Source: Nemertoderma westbladi (lineage: Eukaryota; Xenacoelomorpha; Nemertodermatida; Nemertodermatidae). From it: a DNA stretch of 27,292 bases. The notes under the pieces are model-generated. The model was given only the letters and a program-made list of their open reading frames with translations. It was not told the DNA's origin and searched no databases. Positions 10,305-18,290 of this stretch are shown here, piece after piece. Each line of letters starts with the position of its first letter. Position 1 is the first letter of the stretch. The translations under genes and the position numbers were made by a program. The DNA lies in the NCBI GenBank assembly GCA_032718475.1, contig JAUCBJ010004872.1, positions 1 through 27,292 of the forward strand, written 5' to 3'.

Positions 10305-10919
10305 ACCTTGTATGCATCTGTATCGGGGTATCGGGCTTCGTTCAAATATCTCGGTGTTACACTTTCCACGAAAAATGTGCCGATCTGCCACTATGATCAA
10401 CAATACCGTAAAGATATCTCATGCTGTATGCGTATCGCTATAAAGGTGAAGCTTAACGTTGTCTCAATTGACACGGCTCGACAACTATGGCTCGCCATAG
10501 TTTTACCGTCAGCATCTTACGGTTGCAGCGTCTTCACCTCGGAGGAAAACACCGCTCTGCTCGACCACATCCATCGCATCCGTGCGTTTTATTGGAAGCT
10601 CTGGTTTGGGCTCAGCAAATACGCTTCCTCCACTGCAATCCTCGCCTGCGTTGATAACCCCAACTCGATAACTATTAACCCAGTCAGCCTGACTGGATAC
10701 CGTCGTCGAGTTGCCGGACAGCTAATAGCAAATGGCTACCACCATAAACTATGTGGATCACCAAACTGTTGGCGACCAACAGACCAGTGCAAGTGCTCTT
10801 TGAGCGATAATCCGGCTACCTCCACAGAGCATTATCAAACATGTACGAGAGTCCCCGTTACATGCTCAGACCTTCGAAAGGGAATGTTTCTAGCAGGGTT
10901 GGACCTCAGCTGTTTCTAG
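10305..10919 (+). pseudogene. Non-LTR retrotransposon reverse transcriptase, C-terminal fragment
   Basis: The frame is open from the stop at 10302-10304 to the TAG at 10917-10919 (about 204 codons). Counting the TTG at 10308 as residue 1, residues 12-20 read FKYLGVTLS, the block found just after the polymerase core in non-LTR reverse transcriptases. Residues 65-75 contain LPSASYGCSVF, equivalent to the thumb-region LP-LYG motif. The C-terminus has a Cys/His cluster: CKC at 161-163 and EHYQTC at 174-179, comparable to the CCHC-like tail of Jockey/I-type elements. The whole polymerase core and any endonuclease are missing, so this is a 5'-truncated dead copy. It differs in sequence from the element at 14515-17352 and belongs to another family. 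The final residues (FLAGLDLSCF) are encoded by the first unit of the 26-bp repeat. Confidence 0.75.
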
Positions 10920-11150
10920 CAGGGTTGGACCTCAGCTGTTTCTAGCAGGGTTGGACCTCAGCTGTTTCTAGCAGGGTTGGACCTCAGCTGTTTCTAGCAG
11001 GGTTGGACCTCAGCTGTTTCTAGCAGGGTTGGACCTCAGCTGTTTCTAGCAGGGTTGGACCTCAGCTGTTTCTAGCAGGGTTGGACCTCAGCTGTTTCTA
11101 GCAGGGTTGGACCTCAGCTGTTTCTAGCAGGGTTGGACCTCAGCTGTTTC
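10887..11150. repeat. 26-bp tandem repeat, ten exact-looking copies
   Basis: TTTCTAGCAGGGTTGGACCT recurs at 10887 and every 26 bp to 11121, with a 4-bp partial unit ending at 11150. I saw no differences between units. The first unit supplies the last codons and stop of the reverse-transcriptase fragment, so the expansion started at the 3' end of that element. The sequence then passes into an AT-rich stretch (CACATAAAAATTATATATTA). Confidence 0.95.
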
Positions 11151-11201
11151 ACATAAAAATTATATATTATTTACTTATTTAAATCATATTGTAAATATTT
11201 T

Positions 11202-11647
11202 CTGGAACTCGCTCCTGGGGTATCGAAAATCGTTACGCTACGTAACCCATTACTTGAAACCGGGGCAGCTCCCATTGGAATAATATAATAGTGTCCCGCT
11301 CCTGGGGTATCGAAAATCGTATTGCATTTGCTTGTAAAGTCATAAACCATGATCCGGCGTATCAAATCCTCAATAGGAAAATCCTTAGTGATGCCATTTT
11401 GGCATGAGACGGATTATTGATGACAACATCATTACACCCATTACTTGAAACCGGGGCAGCCCCCATTGGAATAATATAATAGTGTGTAGAGACGTCTGGA
11501 ACTCGCTCCTGGGGTATCGAAAATCGTATTGCATTTGCTTGTAAAGTCATAAATCATGATCCGGCGTATCAAATCCTCAATAGGAAAATCCTTAGTGATG
11601 CCATTTTGGCATGAGACGGATTATTGATGACAACATCATTACACCCA
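11202..11647. repeat. Tandem duplication, about 207-bp unit, two full copies plus a partial
   Basis: GCTCCTGGGGTATCGAAAAT occurs at 11211, 11298 and 11505. The last two are 207 bp apart and are followed by nearly identical sequence through GATGACAACATCATTACACC. CCCATTACTTGAAACCGGGG occurs at 11246 and 11437. The first interval is shorter: about 16 bp including GTAGAGACGTCTGGA is missing at 11294, and the stretch after 11235 differs. Two minus-strand open frames (11171-11365 and 11362-11550) are paralogous readings of the same unit, with no recognisable domain. Confidence 0.85.
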
Positions 11648-11791
11648 AACCAGCAAAAACATTTACTATATTAAGCCTATATACTTCCATGCAAATTATA
11701 AGGCAATATCTGCCGAATTATTTATTACTGTATTACTATTATGTAAGTAATGCATATCCTGTCTAATTTACTGTTCAAAGTTTAGCTACAG
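11648..11791. other. AT-rich spacer, no gene seen
   Basis: There is no feature to report between the 207-bp duplication and the first copy of dispersed repeat D. Confidence 0.4.
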
Positions 11792-11915
11792 GTTCGTGGG
11801 GCCTTCGCGCAGCACGAGTCTCAGTTATGAGACGCAAATTGAGCGATTCTATCACAAAATCGGTATTTAATAAATTTAACCAAACCGCCATTAAATTAAA
11901 GAAGAGGGGACAGTT
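11792..11915 (+). repeat. Dispersed repeat D, copy 1
   Basis: This copy begins GTTCGTGGGGCCTTC and continues through CTCAGTTATGAGA, AACCAAACCGC and AAGAGGGGA. A second copy in the same orientation starts at 14065, roughly 80 percent similar by eye. The short open frame that crosses it (11827-12042) is not conserved as a protein in the second copy, so I call a non-coding repeat. Confidence 0.7.
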
Positions 11916-12470
11916 CTGCCGTCAGAAACCCTATCGAAAAAATCATGTTTTGAGTAAATGGACGATGATATGCAGACTGTTACACCGAAACCCATTTCCT
12001 TTCTCCGCTAGATATTCCAGCGACAGTTTTCAAAGTTTCTAAGCATTCGGCAACGGTCTCGTAACTACCAGGGTCGTTCTTTAGGGGTGGGGTGGGTGGA
12101 TAGTTATGTCGGCAGCATCGGGGCCCCCCTTATCCGGAATGATTCCGCGACTGCGACTGCAGGCTTCATTTATTAATAACGTATATGTTGAATCTAGAGC
12201 AACATTTTCAGATGTGGAATTCCTGGAAGAATCTTTCAATAGGCGCAGTTCGGACAGCACAAACACGGCCCGTCTCATTGGACTGTAAAAACTCCGTCCC
12301 TTTCTCGTTTTCTCTTTACTAATTGCAGCCGGATTGGATAAATTTTTAAATTAATTTGGGAAAATTTACTAATTAGTAAAATCTTAAATTGGCTTGATTC
12401 AAAAGATTTTAGAGTAATTATGATTTGCAAAATAATAAACCACTTTGGTACACCTTGTGAATAAGGCTTT
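11916..12470. other. No supportable gene; one stretch open on both strands
   Basis: Between 12081 and 12288 both strands are open for about 60 codons, and composition is more GC-balanced than the surroundings. The + strand frame reads FSDVEFLEESFNRRSSDS near its end. I recognise no family. It may be a decayed transposon fragment or chance. 12290-12470 is plain AT-rich sequence. Confidence 0.35.
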
Positions 12471-12477
12471 TGGGGCC

Positions 12478-12506
12478 GGGGGGCAAAGCCCCCCCCCCCC
12501 CCCCCC
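12478..12506. repeat. GC hairpin followed by an 18-bp poly-C run
   Basis: GGGGGGC (12478-12484) and GCCCCCC (12488-12494) form a stem around AAA, and the C run extends from 12489 to 12506. This is low-complexity sequence. Its exact length is likely to be unreliable in assembly. Confidence 0.75.
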
Positions 12507-13125
12507 TCGGTAAATAGGTAATTAAGTAATTAGTTAATTACTAATTAACGGGAGGAGATACGGTATCGGCGCAAAAGACTTTTTTGATACGACGCTAATT
12601 AGTTTTTGGCTAATTAGTACTAATTAACAGTAATAGGTGGGCCATAGCGATGATTGAACTTTTTTTAGATCGTACCGAGATAAACAAATAAAACACTGTT
12701 GCTAAAGGGAGTAGGAGCGCATAATGCAACCAACGCAGCAACGACAGGAAAACAGCACCAAAAAGTTGCAAATAATAAGTACTAATATTATTATTAAATA
12801 TTAATAGGAGAGAAAATAATTATTGTCCAAAAGTTTTCTAACCCAGTGTATGCCTGTGGGAGGGGGTTATAAGAAGGCCCCAAAGGTTGAAATTCTAATT
12901 TCTAATCGGCATATTATTTTATATAATATAATTATAATAATACAATCAAATAATACAAGCAGCACCCATACATACATACCCTTACACATTCATGATTAAT
13001 TATAGGCCAACTGTGAGGAGGATATTATGCTTTCGATGGATGAATTTTCTTCTGATATAGTTATTTCATAATCACAGCGCTTGGTGGCGCTTGTGATATA
13101 ATGTTCTTTCTTTGTAATTGTGGGG
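12507..13125. other. AT-rich, TAATTAG-rich sequence, no gene seen
   Basis: 12510-12620 is rich in TAATTAG/CTAATTA words, and 12780-12960 is AT-rich. No coding region or RNA gene was found. Confidence 0.4.
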
Positions 13126-13380
13126 CGAGCCACGAAGTTATATGAGCCTCAGCGAACTGACACTGTTAGGGGGGTGGTCCAATAATGGCAAATAGTTGTT
13201 GTCGTCGTTCTCGTTGTTGTCGATATCGTCTGCGCTAACATTTTGACATTATAATAACTTTGTCGGATTTAAAGCTGTCGAGTTGAAAATTTGTAATCAT
13301 CAATAGAGGACCAAAATGTGATATTTTTGAGGGACTTTCAGATAACATCAATTCATCATTCTCCCACTAGAGGGCTACAT
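13126..13380 (+). repeat. Dispersed repeat R2, copy 1
   Basis: Sequence from CGAGCCACGAAGTT through GGCAAATAGTT, a GTCGTT-rich stretch, TCGGATTTAAAGCT and CTAGAGGGCTACAT matches, in inverted orientation, 17645-17915. The order of landmarks is the same in both copies, so this is a true dispersed element of at least 250 bp. It contains a perfect CTCF-like core (CCACTAGAGGGC, 13364-13375). No protein coding is evident. Confidence 0.8.
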
Positions 13381-13509
13381 TTGTAAACCTAAAACGACCT
13401 CTCATTTTCTTCTTTTGATTCCGTACAAGCTGAACATGACATATATATATGTACCTGTATAAGGAAGAAGAGGGGTACCGTAAAAGTAAAACCTGACTGG
13501 CGAAATATA
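13381..13509. other. Short spacer between R2 and R1
   Basis: AT-rich sequence with two (TA)n tracts (13440-13450 and 13505-13515). No feature beyond these. Confidence 0.4.
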
Positions 13510-13766
13510 TATATAGAAACAAATGAGAAACCAGTCTCCTATCAAAAATGAATCCTACCTTCAAATAAAGACTTTAATAACTGCACGAATAACTATCCTA
13601 TTAGAAAATTCAGGACTTTTTGTCCGCCGAAAGGGGTTAGTCTACTGTACATACTAAATTTTATAATAATAAAGGGTTTCAGGATCTAAACACAGTACCC
13701 AGGGAAACACAGCTCCATCATCAGCAGTGTAAGTGAGTCCCTAACCCTATCTTAATACAGCACTGT
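13510..13766 (+). repeat. Dispersed repeat R1, copy 1
   Basis: Sequence from GAAACAAATGAGAAACCAGT through GGACTTTTTGTCCGCC, CCAGGGAAACACAGCTCCAT and GAGTCCCTAACCCTAT matches the reverse complement of 20779-21027 at high similarity. Similarity ends at AGCACTGT, position 13766, just where the long palindrome begins. No protein coding. Confidence 0.85.
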
Positions 13767-14062
13767 ACCAATTGACCAATAAATAGGAAATATAACCAAA
13801 TACTGAAATACAGAAAAAAAACAAATCAGACAGAAAGTAGATGTAGATGAAACCCAAAATCTGATACCAGTAAAGCCTAAAACAAAGTCATTATTCTTAT
13901 ACTTTGGTTCTTTCTTATTTTGGTTGCATGTACTTTGGTAGTTTGTTTTAGGCTTTACTAGTATCAGATTTTGGGTTTCATCTATATCTAATTTCTGTCT
14001 GATTTGTTTTTTTCTGTATTTCAGTATTTGGTTACATTTCCTATTTATTGGTCAATTGGTAC
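13765..14062. repeat. Long palindrome, 121-122-bp arms around a 55-bp spacer
   Basis: The left arm 13765-13886 (starting GTACCAATTGACC, ending CCTAAAACAAA) is the reverse complement of 13942-14062 (starting TTTGTTTTAGGC, ending GGTCAATTGGTAC), with only a few mismatches, for example in the AGATGTAGATG/CATCTATATCT part. A single-stranded copy would fold into a long hairpin. The spacer is 13887-13941. No open frame is involved. A foldback transposon or a recent inverted duplication would both explain it. Confidence 0.92.
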
Positions 14063-14064
14063 AC

Positions 14065-14191
14065 GTTCGTGGGGCCTTCACGTAGCACGAGGCTCAGTTA
14101 TGAGATACAAATTAAAATTGAGCAATTCTAACACAAAATCTGTGTTTAAGAAATTAACCAAACCGCAAATAAATCATAAGAGGGGAAAGTT
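14065..14191 (+). repeat. Dispersed repeat D, copy 2
   Basis: This matches 11792-11915 in the same orientation, starting GTTCGTGGGGCCTTC. It abuts the outer end of the long palindrome with a gap of only two bases. The open frame at 14004-14273 spans both the palindrome arm and this repeat and is not a credible gene. Confidence 0.7.
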
Positions 14192-14504
14192 GCTCGCTTT
14201 CAACCCCCTCCCTCCCTTAATCTGTACCCCAACCCAAAGGCACACAGAGGAATTGTTCACAGGCAGGTATTAACAGAAAATTGGTGTTTTAAAAAGTAAT
14301 ATATTTTAGGCGTGGAGGCGACCCAATTTATAAGAAATATTATAACTTTACCTTATGACGTTTTAGTATTGATTCTGAAATATTAATTTACCATGTCGAT
14401 GTCACAACAATATTATTTAGCTATATTTATTCTAAAGAATCTCCATTAAATACTCAGCCAATCATTTTGCGAGATAATCAATAAGCAAGCTGTCTTATTA
14501 CTCT
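14192..14504. other. AT-rich flank of the retrotransposon, no gene seen
   Basis: Ordinary AT-rich sequence leading to the target site of the non-LTR insertion. No RNA or coding feature was found. Confidence 0.45.
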
Positions 14505-14514
14505 AGGGCCTAAC
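14505..14514. repeat. Target-site duplication, left copy
   Basis: AGGGCCTAAC is identical to 17353-17362. It lies immediately outside the triplet tail that marks the 3' end of the minus-strand retrotransposon. Confidence 0.75.
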
Positions 14515-14528
14515 TACTACTACTACTA
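14515..14528 (-). repeat. Triplet 3' tail of the retrotransposon
   Basis: TACTACTACTACTA on the + strand reads TAGTAGTAGTAGTA in the element's sense, directly before the target-site duplication. Short tandem 3' tails in place of poly-A are known for RTE and CR1-like elements. Confidence 0.75.
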
Positions 14529-14538
14529 GGATCGGCAT

Positions 14539-14551
14539 GCTGCATTGCAGC
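14539..14551 (-). other. Perfect hairpin in the retrotransposon 3' UTR
   Basis: GCTGCATTGCAGC has 6-bp arms around one base. It lies between the stop codon of the reverse transcriptase (14559-14561) and the triplet tail. A position this close to the 3' end would suit a recognition element for the element's own polymerase, but that role is inferred. Confidence 0.5.
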
Positions 14552-14558
14552 TGCATTT

Positions 14559-16133
14559 TTAAGAATGCTGTGCCGGCTTGTCAACAAAATTGCACCGCCA
14601 CAACTCCCTATCACCCATGACATTTGCTAGATCATCCGCATCTTTAAGGCCAGTGTCCTTTAAGATGCGTCTCAAGAAAGTCATGGGCTGTCCACCATGC
14701 TTATTTACTCCATGAGGCTGCCAAAGTACAAGATTATGCACTGGCTGATCCTCACGGCGAAAGCAATGTCCTGCAAAGCGGAGGCGATTTTGTTCTAGTG
14801 TCAAGCTTGGGGGAACCAATGAGACACCTCCAATGTTATATAGTGTCTTGTTGGAGATGTGTGCATTGTACTTGACACAATGAACCCGGCGTAGCATTCT
14901 TGTGAATGTGCCATCCAGAGATTTGGTGTCCTCATCAGTTAGAGCCCAGCATGGACTCCCGTAGAGGAGTACTGGAACTACTGCTGCTCTAAATAATCGG
15001 ACCTTAAGTTTCCGATTAATTCTCGGTGACTTCCAAATCCTGGAAAGCCTATTCAAGGCTGCCCATGCCTTTCCCTTACGTATTCGAAGGTCCTCACCTG
15101 ACTTCCGGATCCATGATCCCAGGTAACAGAAGTCGTCCACATGCTCAAGCATACCATCCTTTGAGCTTATGCTCATCCGATCAGAGACTTGCTGAGGACT
15201 TTCAAAGTTAACTGTCAGAATTTTGGTCTTTCTGGAGTTAATAAAAAGACCAACACTAGAAGCAGCATGTTCTAATGAGCTGAGGAGCCGTTGGGCTCCC
15301 TCTAATGATTCTGAGAGTACTCCTAAGTCATCAGCAAAGTCTAGATCAGTTAGGTACTTGGCAGGATTTCCTCGACTTCTGGAGCCAGTAGGTGGAGTTA
15401 TCATCACCCCATCATCATTATGATGATCTAAGGACATGCGTAGAACATAGTCAACCACAATAATGAACAAGAATGGTGCAAGTGTGTCTCCTTGGAGGAC
15501 GCCCCATAACACTTCAAATGGTTCTGTGTCACCGTCAACAGTAGACACAAATGTTGTCGAACCATCGTATACTGATCTGATTGCTGCAATAATTTCATCA
15601 GGAATCCCATATAATGAAAGTATGCTGAACATACGTGAGCGAGAGACTGAATCAAAGGCCTTGAAGAAGTCAACAAAGATAGCAGCCAGATGCCTGTCTT
15701 TCTTTTTTGATAATTCTTCAATTATCCTTCTAAGTGCCAAAATGGGCTCCATGGTCCCACGACCTTTACGGAACCCATTCTGATTTCCACGGAGCAGTCT
15801 CTCAATGGGATCCCTGATGCGATTTAATAGAATCCTATTGTATAGCTTTGCAGCAATCGAGATCAATGAGATTCCCCGAAAAGAACCATAGAGTGTTAGG
15901 TTGCCCTTCTTGGGAACTGGCACCAACTTATTTGTTTTCATTTCTTGTGGGACTCTTGTTGTACGGTACATGTCCACTATGATGGGATAGATGAGCTTTA
16001 AACACTCAGGTATTTTAAAGACCTCAGGGGGAACACCATCTACTCCACTGGCACGATTGGTCTTAATGCTCTTTGCAGCAGCCTTCACTTCTGCAAAGGA
16101 GATATCGCCAATGGGAATATCTGGGAGTACAGA
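14559..16133 (-). pseudogene. Reverse transcriptase part of the non-LTR element
   Basis: About 524 codons in one frame, from just after the internal TAG to the TAA at 14559-14561. Numbering from the GTG at 16086-16088: RASGVDGVPPEVF at 12-24; SFRGISLISIAAKLYN at 69-84; NGFRKGRGTMEP at 104-115; AAIFVDFFKAFDSV at 135-148 with catalytic Asp140; GVLQGDTLAPFLF at 196-208; FADD at 251-254 (15327-15338) with the catalytic Asp pair; INSRKTKI at 283-290; YLGSWI at 322-327; VLLYGSPCWAL at 373-383. All polymerase motifs are intact, so this half looks functional. A C-terminal region with TRMLRRVHCVKYN and LRFAGHCFRR follows and is characteristic of this family. It is preceded in frame by 15 codons (SVLPDIPIGDISFAE) joining it to the endonuclease side. 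Called a pseudogene because the whole protein is 5'-truncated and interrupted. Confidence 0.92.
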
Positions 16134-17351
16134 CTAGGACACTTTTACTTCTATAAAGTTATCAGGCAATACCCTGTCATTATTGAGGAGCCCCTCAAAG
16201 TGGGCCCTCCAGCCACTGAGGCGATCGGCTGGTGATTCAGCCTTAACCTTGGTGGTTGGTTGGCTTTTCCGCCCAGTAAGCAGATTGATCGATTTCCATG
16301 CCTGGGATGATTGCCTGCTGTCGTCAGCATCATTGATGGCATCAACTTGTTGGTTTATTAGCTCCTGTAGATTAACAGAGTACTGCCTGTTCAAGGACCT
16401 AGATGCAGCCTTAACTGCATTCTTGGCCGCTGTAGTCTGTTTGAGTCGGGACTCTTTCTGCGCCTTATGAAGGTCATTTCGGCACTTTTGAATTTTGTTG
16501 TCAGTCCAGGGGGCCCTTTTCCTGTTTCGAGGGTATACAGGAACTGTTTCTGCAGCTGCTAACTTAACTGCTTCTGTAAAGGCAGTATAGCCCTCACAGT
16601 GATCTGCCGCCTCAGAGGCAAGAGCCTCATACCTGTTGCTCAGCTGTAGTGTGAAGCTGGATCTCACACTTGGCTGTTGCAACAGAGAGGACCAGTCATG
16701 CCGCGGCAAGGCAGATTTCGTTGTTCTGCTAGCACGCAGACTAAGTCTTACCTTGGCCACAATAAGGCGGTGATCACTGGAGAAGGGTCGAAGTGTAAAT
16801 GCATTACAGTCTTGTATAGAGCTCCTGTATTTCCTACGAAACAGAATATGGTCTATCTGGGACTTGTGACCACTGGGTCCACTATGAGTCCATAGCTTTC
16901 CAGTTCGCTTCTTGAACTGGGTTCCAGCCGAAAACAATCCATTTCCAGAGATAAAATCCTGAAGATGGACAGAATTTCGGTTAACACTATTGCTATAGAC
17001 CCAGGGCGATGTAGGTGATTGATGCAGACTTGCATTAAAGTCTCCCAGGAATGTTAAGAATGCATGCTGATCCACTCCATCAGTAGCTGCTTGTAGATTG
17101 TGGTAGAAATTTTCCACCTCCTCTACAGGGGCAACACTAGTTGGAGAGTAGCACACAATCAGAACCACCTTAGGAAACTTCTTAGCCAGTCTTCCAGAAC
17201 ATGAGAAGTGGCAACGGATGATGCGGTTAGAGATTTGGTCTATTTTGTCCAATGCTGCATGTGCAGTTGGATTCATCAATAGACCAATTCCACCATTGCC
17301 ACTATTATCTGCTGACGCGAGGGCGAGTCGCCAACCGCCCCCATGTCCTAA
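16134..17351 (-). pseudogene. APE-type endonuclease fragment plus linker of the non-LTR element
   Basis: 405 codons in the same frame as the reverse transcriptase, ended by TAG at 16134-16136. The frame opens at 17351, right at the truncation point, with LGHGGGWRLALAS, so no native start codon is present. Numbering from the TTG at 17277-17279: CYSPT at 43-47, GDFNA at 79-83, GKLWTH at 127-132, QIDHILF at 141-147 and SSDHR at 167-171. These are the C-terminal exonuclease-endonuclease-phosphatase motifs that hold the Asp/Asn and Asp-His catalytic residues. The N-terminal part with the catalytic Asn and Glu is absent. A basic, Gln/Ala-rich linker (about 225-340) leads to the polymerase. The enzyme would nick the chromosomal target in an intact relative, but this copy cannot. 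Confidence 0.88.
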
Positions 17352-17352
17352 C

Positions 17353-17362
17353 AGGGCCTAAC
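17353..17362. repeat. Target-site duplication, right copy
   Basis: AGGGCCTAAC is identical to 14505-14514. It abuts the 5'-truncated end of the retrotransposon. Confidence 0.75.
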
Positions 17363-17513
17363 ACTATTGCATGTCCTATAGAATTACACCTTGCTGGAAT
17401 AGTGGTGAGGTGAAACTGGTCGGACTGATTCCTAGCCCGGCAAAAACACCGGACGTGTTCCAGCACATATCTGATGTTTCAGCTAAATCAGTGATTGCAC
17501 TTTGATATATTTT
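17363..17513. other. No gene seen
   Basis: Sequence continuing the pre-insertion flank. An open-looking minus-strand stretch directly upstream of the truncation is out of frame with the endonuclease and carries stops in its frame (17358-17360 and 17364-17366). Confidence 0.4.
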
Positions 17514-17570
17514 GCCCTCTAGCGGCAGACTAGAGAACTCCAGACAGATGAGCCTCCTTTGAATGACACA
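17514..17570 (-). repeat. Dispersed repeat R3, copy 1
   Basis: On the minus strand this reads GAGGCTCATCTGTCTGGAG, TTCTCTAGTCTGCCG and CTAGAGGGC. Similar blocks occur on the + strand at 21062-21120 and 21200-21250, each with AGTTCTCCA--CTGCCG. The block contains a CTCF-like core at 17514-17525. Confidence 0.6.
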
Positions 17571-17644
17571 GTTAATGGTCTAGTACAAATATGTCAAGTT
17601 TCAGCTAGAACGGGTTTAAAGCAAAGAAAATGTGAGGATATTTA

Positions 17645-17915
17645 ATATCTAGACATGTAGCCCTCTAGCGAGAGACTGAGAATTTGATGGTGTCTGGAAG
17701 TGCCTAAAAAACAAAACTTATGGTCTTATTGATGCCTACTAATTTTAGACTCGAAAGCTTTAAATCCGACGAAGTTATAAGTAAGTCAAAATCGTAGCGA
17801 CGATGATGACATACAGTACCATTATTGAATGAACTATTTGCCATAATTGACCTACCCCCCTAAGAGATAGCGTCAGTTAGGAAAGTCTCCGCCAACTTCG
17901 TGGCTCGGACCCTAT
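17645..17915 (-). repeat. Dispersed repeat R2, copy 2 (inverted)
   Basis: This is the reverse complement of 13126-13380 with collinear landmarks: AACTTCGTGGCTCG, CTACCCCCCTAAG, AACTATTTGCCATAATTG, AGCTTTAAATCCGACGAAG and AGCCCTCTAGCGAGAGACTG. Moderate divergence suggests an old family. No coding capacity. Confidence 0.8.
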
Positions 17916-18102
17916 AGCCCATGCTATGAAATGTATTCGATCGATATACAATTATATATTAATCCGCTAGGTGGTGTCAAATTCCCTGCAAACCACCAAC
18001 GTTAATCTAACGTTGGGTTTATGTTAGACATTCGTTAAAAAATTTAATAATAATTTTAGAATTTAACCATAAACCTACGTTAAAATACGTTATAATTCTG
18101 TC
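17916..18102. other. AT-rich flank, start of the AACGTT-rich region
   Basis: No gene. A CCGCTAGGTGGT word (17964-17975) resembles a CTCF-like core. Direct and inverted AACGTT words begin near 17999. Confidence 0.4.
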
Positions 18103-18290
18103 AATTTTTAACGTTAATTTTTTACAGTAATTATACGTCAAAAATAGACAAATATCTGACAATACCATATTTTTTAACGTTACTTTAATGTTAATTTTTA
18201 ACGTTAATGTTTTACTGTAATTATACGTTAAAAATCAACAGAGATCTGAAATTTCCAAAACGTTCATTATTAACGTTAATTTACCATTAA
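18103..18290. repeat. 90-bp tandem duplication containing TTAACGTTAA palindromes
   Basis: AATTTTTAACGTTAATKTTT begins at 18103 and 18193. Both are followed by ACWGTAATTATACGT and an ATCTGA word at comparable distances. The exact palindrome TTAACGTTAA occurs at 18108, 18198 and 18270. Confidence 0.75.

Larger units (their letters stand above)
14515..17352 (-). mobile_element. 5'-truncated APE-type non-LTR retrotransposon (RTE-like), 2838 bp
   Basis: The element is bounded by an exact 10-bp direct repeat, AGGGCCTAAC (14505-14514 and 17353-17362). On the minus strand it starts inside the endonuclease domain, runs through a reverse transcriptase, and ends with a short 3' UTR and a TAG/GTA triplet tail (14515-14528). 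Endonuclease and polymerase share one frame. There is no RNase H domain, and the 3' UTR is only about 45 bp. A simple-repeat tail, short UTR and single EN-RT frame are typical of the RTE group, which is why I favour it, but the clade call is from memory of family features. The truncated 5' end and target-site duplication are the usual outcome of target-primed reverse transcription. Confidence 0.88.

Noticed and set aside
11171-11550. Two similar minus-strand open frames
   Set aside because: Their similarity comes from the 207-bp tandem duplication. They are short and have no recognisable family.
12081-12288. Gene on either strand at the doubly open stretch
   Set aside because: Both strands are open for about 60 codons, but neither product is recognisable and no splice sites or motifs support either one.
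15026-16470. Plus-strand and shifted minus-strand open frames within the retrotransposon
   Set aside because: They overlap the motif-bearing reverse transcriptase and endonuclease frame and show no motifs of their own.
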